From contig MU004244.1 in assembly GCA_010405405.1 (NCBI GenBank), positions 623,895-687,894 on the forward strand: 64,000 nucleotides of DNA, given 5' to 3'. The DNA is from Microthyrium microscopicum (Eukaryota; Ascomycota; Dothideomycetes; Microthyriales; Microthyriaceae). Shown in pieces: positions 57,440 to 64,000 of the stretch; the stretch's first letter is position 1; each line of letters begins with the position of its first letter. The notes below the pieces were generated by a model, which worked only from the letters and a program-made list of their open reading frames with translations, did not search any database and was not told the DNA's origin. The position numbers were made by a program, and so were the translations under genes.

Positions 57440-58975
57440 CTATCGATTTCCTTCTATCATTCTTCTATCTGGCGACATATTACCATCTGGTTGCCCATTT
57501 TCCACGGGCATCATTCCCTGAAAACTTCCACCTGGTCCTCCATACGCATTTCCATAATATCCCACGGAAGGATGATAGGGCGTTCCGTACTGCAATGCAC
57601 CTGCGCTGGCTTGTCGAGATGGAGTTGCGGGTGGGGGATAATGCTGATTCTGAAAATAGTCTGGTGTGAGCGTATTGCGCAAACCATTCCACGACGCATT
57701 CATTACCATCCAAGAGATGGTAAACGCAGTGAGATAAAATGTCTGTACAGTCTAGTTAGCTTCGACGTCTCTCACAAATAAACATTTTGGTCATACCATA
57801 GCTTTCAGTGATATCGGTTCAGCGAAATCATTAATGATCTTGGCAAATGTCTTTGCACTGAGTTGTGCCCGTGAGACCTTATCAGGATTCTTTGCTATAC
57901 ACTTGGCGAGATCTTCGCACAGTACACGGGTCCGTTCAGGGGGATTTGAGCCGCCGCATTGAAAGATCTCCCAGTCCTTTCTGCAACCTTGAAGCGTGAG
58001 TATTGCTTTAGAAGTTGCCTCGTCCACATCATTGCTGACATCTCCCAGAATTCCTCGCCAAAGTGAAATAAGTACGTAAGCGCCAAAGAGGAAAAAAAGA
58101 AAGTTTGTCATGAGTTGTAGGTAGTTGATGAGAATTCGGGGTGCGTTTGGATGGTTTTCAACAAGGGAAAGGAAATTCTTTAAAGTGCCATGGACTCCGC
58201 CTGGTTCTTTGTCCTTTTTTACAGCATCGATTTGCTCCAGGTCCGTGTCAGAGTCATAAGTGTTGTGTTTGTGGCTCCTGCTTCGAGACTTTTCAGTCCG
58301 TCGTTTAGTCACACGCTTTTCTGCTTTATTGCTATATGGGCCTATCATCTTGTCTCGCTTGGTTGATGGAGAGTTGAATAGACGGCCGAGCAGACTACTG
58401 CGCTTCTTAGGACTTGGTCGTCGCTCTCGCCTCTCTTCTTGTGATCCTTTTGATGGTGAACCACCCATGCCTCTGTACCTTTGGATCCTTGGATCCGGTG
58501 TTGCCTCACTGTCTGCGTCCGGACTGTCAAAGGAAAATCCACCAACACCTCTCTTTATACTGTCCTCCTGAGGTGTTGTATCGTCGCCTGAAGTGAAATC
58601 GAACGCGGGCGCTCTACGCGGGGTTCGAAATGCTTCAATGTCGATTGTTTGGCTTGGTGGAGGAGGGAGCGGTTTGTCTGGCGATGACGGTGATCGTGGA
58701 AATAAAGTGGTTTGATTTGCGGCAGGTCGGAGAGATGGAACGTTGGATGTGGAGAATGATTTATTGGGAGATTCGAATTCTGATCGGGGACCTGTGCAAG
58801 AAGAATTAGCAATGACATTCTTGTAGTCAATGCCATGGTTAAACGCACGTTTGTGTAGCAGAGGATTGTTGGCTGATTGGCGACCAACAGCGGTTAAGAA
58901 GGGAGAGTTCTCGTCAACAGGTCCTTTGCCGTTTTGCCAGGAAAATTCCATAGGCCCCTCGGCAGTGCGAGACAT
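57440..58975 (-). CDS. Nuclear envelope protein Brr6/Brl1-like
   Basis: Promotes membrane remodelling during nuclear pore assembly and lipid homeostasis at the nuclear envelope. Exons complement(join(57440..57742,57797..58791,58849..58975)) give 474 aa. A long basic, Ser/Pro-rich N-region includes QTIDIEAFRTPRRAPAFDF and KKRSSLLGRLFNSPSTKRD. Two membrane helices (LMTNFLFFLFGAYVLISLW and KAMTFYLTAFTISWMVM) flank a lumenal loop. Its four cysteines are diagnostic of the family (GCRKDWEIFQC, RTRVLCEDLAKC). The first intron (57 nt, GTGCGT, TGCTAAT branch, CACAG) is a multiple of three, so a longer in-frame product without splicing is possible. The upstream Met at 59074 is less likely than MSRTAEGPMEFSWQNG. 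Confidence 0.92.
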
Positions 58976-59743
58976 TGTTGATGGAAGAAGATGTAAGATG
59001 GCAGAAATGTTTGATGATGTGGCGGATCTTTCATGTGGTGTCCAAGGTTTTGTTGATAAACAGGCGCTCTTCATATATTTGGACCCCTGTTTAGGTCAAG
59101 GCTCAAGTGTCGGGCGTGGCACTTCCACACTAGCCTCAATTGGGTCTAGCCTCGAGTTCTCCAACTCCAGACAACAACCTCATTATCTTTTTCAATAACC
59201 TCCAGATTAATCACTTCGAGCTGTCTACGAGACCTGGATATGATAAAGCAAAGGCTAATGACCTGAGTCGAGGCTTCCGTTTAAAATAGCTGCTCCCAAC
59301 AAATACGAGCTCTGACAGAATACTTCCCCAAGCAAGCCACTTACAATTCCTATCAAGTTGACATGTCAATCAGATCATCGGCTGCGTTGGATATAGAATC
59401 TTGCCCTGGCCAAAGTGCTACTGAATACTTGCCAATGTCAAAAGTAGCACCTATATGACCCGCTAGTTGAAGACGTGAGAGGGCACCTCACCTTCATGCC
59501 ACTGGCTTCTCCCAGTCGCAAGCTTCCACCTCAATGTGATGGACACCGCTGTATATGGAAGATTCATGAGGTGCAGTGGTTTCATTCACCACCCAGAGAA
59601 ACGTCACTTCCTATCATAGGTAGGTGTCCGACGTTTTCAAATACAAAATTGAGACATGTTTCTCCAACCACTCAAAGCTTTCCTCAGACACACCGCCGCT
59701 TCCAACACTTTGATAAGCTTCAACTTTTCCCATACGAAAAGCA
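58976..59743. other. Intergenic, no gene seen
   Basis: About 770 bases, the divergent upstream region of the Brr6/Brl1-like gene and the next plus-strand gene. No supported coding sequence. Confidence 0.45.
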
Positions 59744-60316
59744 ATGGAAAACAACACGGATCCGAGTGTGAGCATGCCGGATACTTCAAATGCAGCCACA
59801 AGCTCAGCCACTAGTCGCTCAGTCATTGGCGCCGACCACCCAGAGTTCTCAAAGTTGTTGAACAATGTTACCTTCTCAACTTTCGAGGCCGCAAAGCCTC
59901 TTCCTACCCAGATTCCTGGCAACGCAAAGATGGGAATTCCATATTTTGCTCCATCGGGCGACCTAGTTGCCGATGATGATGCCATTGACTTTATGTGGGA
60001 GTTGGCACTGGTTTGCGTGGGGTATAGCTACCCAGGGATTGTGTTGGACCACGAGTTCTTTGTGAAAGCACTTCGAGATAGTGATCGTGAAACTATGAAG
60101 TTTAGATACGAGAGACTGGCCACGCGCAAGTTCGCAGGTCTACTTACCAAAAACAATTGTCGAGACCCTCAGGGTATACTGTACACCCCGGAGACAGCAC
60201 TTGCGGAAGCGGAGTGGATTGATAGGCTGTACAAGATTGGCAAAGCAGCAATGATAAAGCGAACGGATGAATGGTATCTGGCGCAGGAAGAGCGTTTGGA
60301 TGCCATAATTCCTTGA
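59744..60316 (+). CDS. Hypothetical protein, 190 aa
   Basis: A single exon from MENNTDPSVSMPDTSNAATS to RLDAIIP. The first 30 residues are polar and disordered. The rest looks globular and mostly helical (DDAIDFMWELALVCVGYSYP, VLDHEFFVKALRDSDRETM, PETALAEAEWIDRLYKIGKA). No signal peptide, membrane helix or catalytic motif is evident. I do not recognise a family. Amino-acid composition and length favour a real gene over a chance frame, and no other frame competes across the same interval. Confidence 0.55.
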   Translation: MENNTDPSVSMPDTSNAATSSATSRSVIGADHPEFSKLLNNVTFSTFEAAKPLPTQIPGNAKMGIPYFAPSGDLVADDDAIDFMWELALVCVGYSYPGIVLDHEFFVKALRDSDRETMKFRYERLATRKFAGLLTKNNCRDPQGILYTPETALAEAEWIDRLYKIGKAAMIKRTDEWYLAQEERLDAIIP

Positions 60317-60694
60317 TGTGTTCTGCCTCTCGATAGTGCTGTTGCAATCAGTATTGCCACAAATGGCTCACTCGTTGTGATGCTTGGGAGTCTTGAATGA
60401 TGTCTCATAAGCTGTCAAGGCTGTCTTACGACGATAAATTCAAGCCACAATGGCGATAATTGCGGAGTGGCTTCGAGTGGCTGCTTAGTGCTTTGATCGC
60501 TCCTCACTGCAATGATGGTTATTGTTTTGGTAAAGAATAGCAGCAATAGACAGCGCTTTGATCCAGGATGAAAAGTTTGGATTCCATAAAACTGGATCCT
60601 TATTGTTCATAAGAAATAAAAGCGTGTCATCTGTTGCCTCTCCGTATAATTTTAAACTCGCTAAAGCTGAAAACTACTAATCTTTACCAGGCAG
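60317..60694. other. Convergent 3' spacer, no gene seen
   Basis: 378 bases between the converging hypothetical and membrane-protein genes; only 3' ends expected. Confidence 0.5.
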
Positions 60695-61827
60695 TCAAAC
60701 TAGTGTCGAATCGCTACTGTTACTGGTTTGATGCGTCAACTGTGGCTTTCCAAGCTCTTCATCTTGATCCCACTCAGTGTTCGCCTTGTCATGCTGTTTA
60801 CTTCTCAAAATCGCCAATTCATACATCAATACGCACCTGCACACCAAGACAGAAGCCATGAATCGAAACGTGACTACTGCACTGTCTCGAACTGAGATGA
60901 ATAGCACGCTCGAGAATGCTAAAGTGCCAATCACAATATGGCACGCGATCCAGATAGAAGTCAACCAGGAAAGCAGGGCAGCACAAACGTTGAACCACAG
61001 TGACCGCTTGCGATGCTTATATTGTGCCACATCTTGTGTGTCGCCAGCGGTTTGATCTGGCCAAAGAACCAGTTTGAGGCTCTAGTTCTATCCGACAGCT
61101 TGATCACACGCATCCTCAGAGTGATTGCGCCAGCGATATGACTGGTACTGCCCATACATGCCCATATTGCTGGAATAATCACTTGCTCCGGGCCGAAGTT
61201 GTAGATGACTTACAATCCCAAGTCATGGATCAGCGTGGCTATGTTGACGATTGCTGCCGCGACCAGGAGATATTCGATGAGCACTATGATGTGGTGAACC
61301 CAATCTGGCCAGTTCGGCAGCTTGAGTCCATCATCTCTGGGTTTCAGGATCTCAAGTGGCTTCCTGTACTCCATAGCGCGGATTGGATTGATAGAAGGCG
61401 ATCCTAGCGCAAGGCACATTACGAGGAACGGTCGACTGCCAAATATAAAGAGTGATGATGTCTCCTCGATAGACGGTCCGAGTATCGCCAGAATTGCAGG
61501 CGTTACACCGAGTAGAACAGCGGCGCTTGCCATTCCAGACTTTATCCAATCTGATGTATTACGAAGAATGCAACTGGCTACTGGCTGTGCTAGAGCGCTT
61601 GTTTTTGATGATCCATCCCATTGATCGTAGAGGTCCAGTCTTGTCATATTCTTTTGACCGCTGAGGTAGTATTGATATTGCTCTGTGCAGTTTTCTTCTA
61701 GTATACGCTTGAACATGAAACCATATTCTGGATACCATTCTTGAAACTGCTTTGTTGCGAATGCTGATGCAGAAGAGTTGTGAAACAAGAAGACAACGGC
61801 GATTAGGACGCACGTAGTATGCGTCAT
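60695..61827 (-). CDS. Multi-pass membrane protein of unknown function, about 337 aa
   Basis: The model is complement(join(60695..61056,61110..61147,61214..61827)). A signal peptide (MTHTTCVLIAVVFLFHNSSA) precedes a lumenal segment (FQEWYPEYGFMFKRILEENC), then membrane helices (MASAAVLLGVTPAILAIL, FLVMCLALG, HHIIVLIEYLLVAAAIVNIA, CAALLSWLTSIWIACHIVIG). The loop motif RPFLVMCLALGSPSINPIRA and the KHRKRSLWFNV segment before the last helices resemble a Pezizomycotina family of uncharacterised membrane proteins. The 53-nt second intron is solid. The first (66 nt) is the only arrangement I found that avoids a TAA at 61210-61212. Reading straight through that TAA would add VIYNFGPEQVIIPAIWACMG, which looks like part of a missing helix, so an interrupted gene is possible. 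Confidence 0.6.
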
Positions 61828-63336
61828 GTTGTCAAATTCCAAAAGCTGCAGAATAAAACTTTCGCTTGGTTATCTCGATGCTCGAAGGTAGTGACCGGGG
61901 CTTATTTGACGTAATGTATCCCTTGACTGATGTATGGAATCAAGTCTGTAGTCGGACCGGCGACCAAACATGAGCGTGTTTGCGAGCTCGACATCCTGCC
62001 GCAAAAGTAAAGTATGCCGTTGTTCTACTATTTCGATGCTATAGTTCTACCCCTGATCAACCTTGTGATTGTGGCATTGGCCGAAGTCTATAAATGTTGA
62101 AGTACCGTAGGCATGAAGCCCAAGGATCACTGCTAAATATATAGAACTGAGGCTGAGCGATAAAGACATCGTCCAATTACAAGTGTGTAAGCACTAGTTC
62201 ATGTGAGTGTGCAGTAACCAGGTCCCCAGTCGCGGTCAGGTCCACCAATCGTTTGGTGTAGAGATCCCGGAGTGGCATACTTATATGCCTTAGACGTACA
62301 ACACGCAGCTGAATAAGCCCTGGCATAATGAAAACATGGATAAGCAGACGTACTTACGGCTGCTATTAGTATTGAAGAATTGATGCAAGGGAAATTATAT
62401 TGTCCTACCCCGGTTTCCCTGGCGAGGCGTCAGACTTTCATCGTGCATGAAGGATTCACTTCACCTCGTTCTCTCAACGACCTCGACACAGACAGAAGCC
62501 TTGCTACCAATGTCGAGTATACGTGGCTGCATTTCAGCCCAGTAAGCGATACACTGCGTATCTCGCGATTCTCTCGCCTATCTGGATGGCTTGAATGAAA
62601 GTATGCTTGGACAGGATCCCTGACTATCTCTCAACTCCTCAAGGTCGAAATCAAGCGAGCCGCTTTGGTGTAGCTTCTATTGACTAAAGTCGAATTTTGA
62701 TGAAATACTTCTGTTTAATAGGAACTACTTATCCCATCTTTATCGATATTTCCGAATGTATTTCTGCATTCTTGAATGTTTCTAAAGCAACGCTCATGCG
62801 ATGTTCCGGCAGTCATCACAGCAGCACAAGAAGCTATGCAGCGACACATGCAACAGATGAAGCAGGTGCAGAACAGGCAAATTAGAGCAATGATCCAGTA
62901 ATCAGAGAACATTGGCATGATGAATATTGCAAAAGACATGCTAGCGAGTACACGGATGTCAGTCAATGCAATGCATGATGGCCAAAGGTCACAGCTAGCA
63001 GCACAAATGCCTCACGGATATGGCCATACGTATCATACCACCCCAGGAATTTGGTACTTCAATGGTTTGTGGGTAGACTGATATCAATATGTCTATGCTC
63101 TGGTGCTACCTGCAAAAGTCTTCCAAATTGTGCTTGATAAACAGATATATGGATTTGTATGAAACAGAGCAATTTGCCATTACGAAAGAGAACGTTAGCA
63201 AGCGTAATCATCTTTCCCAATTTGAATGTGTTTATGTTGCCCAGTCCCAACCTTGAGCTCGAGTACCTGCATCACAGTCTCGTCGGCAAGCTCCCTAAAC
63301 TCATGGCTTGCCCATCGATTACCTTCAGCCGTCAAT
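61828..63336. other. Intergenic, no gene seen
   Basis: About 1.5 kb; short frames (for example 62380-62598) lack splice partners or family resemblance. It holds the promoter of the membrane-protein gene and the 3' region of the last gene. Confidence 0.45.
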
Positions 63337-64000
63337 TTACAAGCCGAGCTGAATGTCTTCACTGGCAGGCACTTTGGTAAGCAGTGCTAGGAGTGAACTT
63401 CGATTGATATGTTTCCTATTGAACGCCTTATGTTTGCGTTTGACTTTATATTGAATAGGTGGTGCCGAGAAATTGATTGGCCAAATGTTCTTCATGAAGA
63501 ATGCTCCGGTAAGGTTGAGAGGATCAACTATTTCCCCCGACAGACTGCCATGTCTGGTCGCTAAGCTGTTGATTGACATTGTCATGGCCATTTCAGCTTC
63601 ATCGGCTTCACTCAAGAGCGATGTCCATGTTATATTATCATTCTTGATCCGTATTGCCAAAGTAGACTTGCAGTGAAGTGCTTGTTGTCTAACCTTATTG
63701 AGAGACTCAATGTGCGCTTCCAGCTGCTCTATTCTTTCACTCAAGGCCGATTCCTCCTTAAGTAGCTGGGCCTCTTTAGATTCCAACGATTTCATGGTTC
63801 GATTAAGCTTCAGGCGACGAATCTCGAGACTAATCATTCTTCGTTGAAGAACATGCTCCTGACATTGGATGGCTTCATATTTCCGAAGCCATGCGCGCCG
63901 GCCGTCATCAAGAGAGGTCTCTCGCCGCTGGAGAAATGCAAATAACCGAAATGCAAGGTCGGCGTCACTGAATACAGGAGGGGTGGACAGAGTGAGCGTT
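63337..64000 (-). CDS. Hypothetical coiled-coil protein, 3' part, cut by the right edge
   Basis: The frame ending at 63337 stays open to the right edge, so the Met at 63837 need not be the start and the gene probably begins outside. Upstream of that Met the reading continues as DDGRRAWLRKYEAIQCQEHV then LQRR. A long charged coiled coil follows (EIRRLKLNRTMKSLESKEAQ, LLKEESALSERIEQLEAHIE). The C-terminal 90 residues are globular-looking and basic (QYKVKRKHKAFNRKHINRSS). No signal peptide or membrane helix is visible. I do not recognise it. Confidence 0.55.
   Translation of the reverse strand, partial: TLTLSTPPVFSDADLAFRLFAFLQRRETSLDDGRRAWLRKYEAIQCQEHVLQRRMISLEIRRLKLNRTMKSLESKEAQLLKEESALSERIEQLEAHIESLNKVRQQALHCKSTLAIRIKNDNITWTSLLSEADEAEMAMTMSINSLATRHGSLSGEIVDPLNLTGAFFMKNIWPINFSAPPIQYKVKRKHKAFNRKHINRSSLLALLTKVPASEDIQLGL

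Overview
The window is nuclear DNA of a filamentous ascomycete (Pezizomycotina). Genes carry many 43-80 nt GT-AG introns, some with clear CTAAC-like branch points, they are monocistronic, and there is a full fungal core set: homoserine dehydrogenase, Utp21, Vip1/Asp1, carboxypeptidase Y, SBDS, RPS18, TRAPPC12 and Brr6/Brl1. A Leotiomycetes-like species is my guess, but the sequence alone does not fix it. Exon joins were read by eye; where a join is given, the reading frame was checked by length arithmetic.

Layout. 1-6.2 kb: a truncated unknown gene, two small unknown genes and HOM6. 6.6-9.0 kb: a leucine-rich-repeat protein. 9.4-17.2 kb: the most interesting region, a compact candidate RiPP (ustiloxin/dikaritin-type) cluster. 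Its centre is a 115-aa secreted precursor with five perfect copies of EGVVTWADVSKR, each ending in a Kex2-type KR site. It is flanked by four UstYa-like (DUF3328-type) genes arranged as two mirror-image divergent pairs, with a tandem GFA-domain gene in between. 17.3-18.0 kb: an AT-rich, gene-free stretch. 19.4-36.6 kb: a coiled-coil protein, lysophospholipase, double ABM-domain protein, HsbA-like surface protein, DUF676 lipase, an unknown protein and a 7-TM rhodopsin-domain protein. 39.2-58.9 kb: a dense housekeeping block (5'-nucleotidase, Utp21, Vip1, CPY, SBDS, RPS18, TRAPPC12, Brr6/Brl1). 59.7-64 kb: an unknown gene, a multi-pass membrane protein and a gene cut by the right edge.

How the cluster may work (inference): the precursor enters the secretory pathway, UstYa oxidases crosslink the Trp-containing core, and Kex2 frees five copies of one peptide. 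The core has no tyrosine, unlike ustiloxin, phomopsin and asperipin, so the chemistry may be new. No transporter, peptidase, methyltransferase or flavin monooxygenase gene was seen nearby.

A second theme is a family of short CGATGG-centred elements, often able to form hairpins. They lie in unusually long introns (HOM6, DUF676 lipase, both introns of the 5'-nucleotidase, VIP1) and in several intergenic regions.
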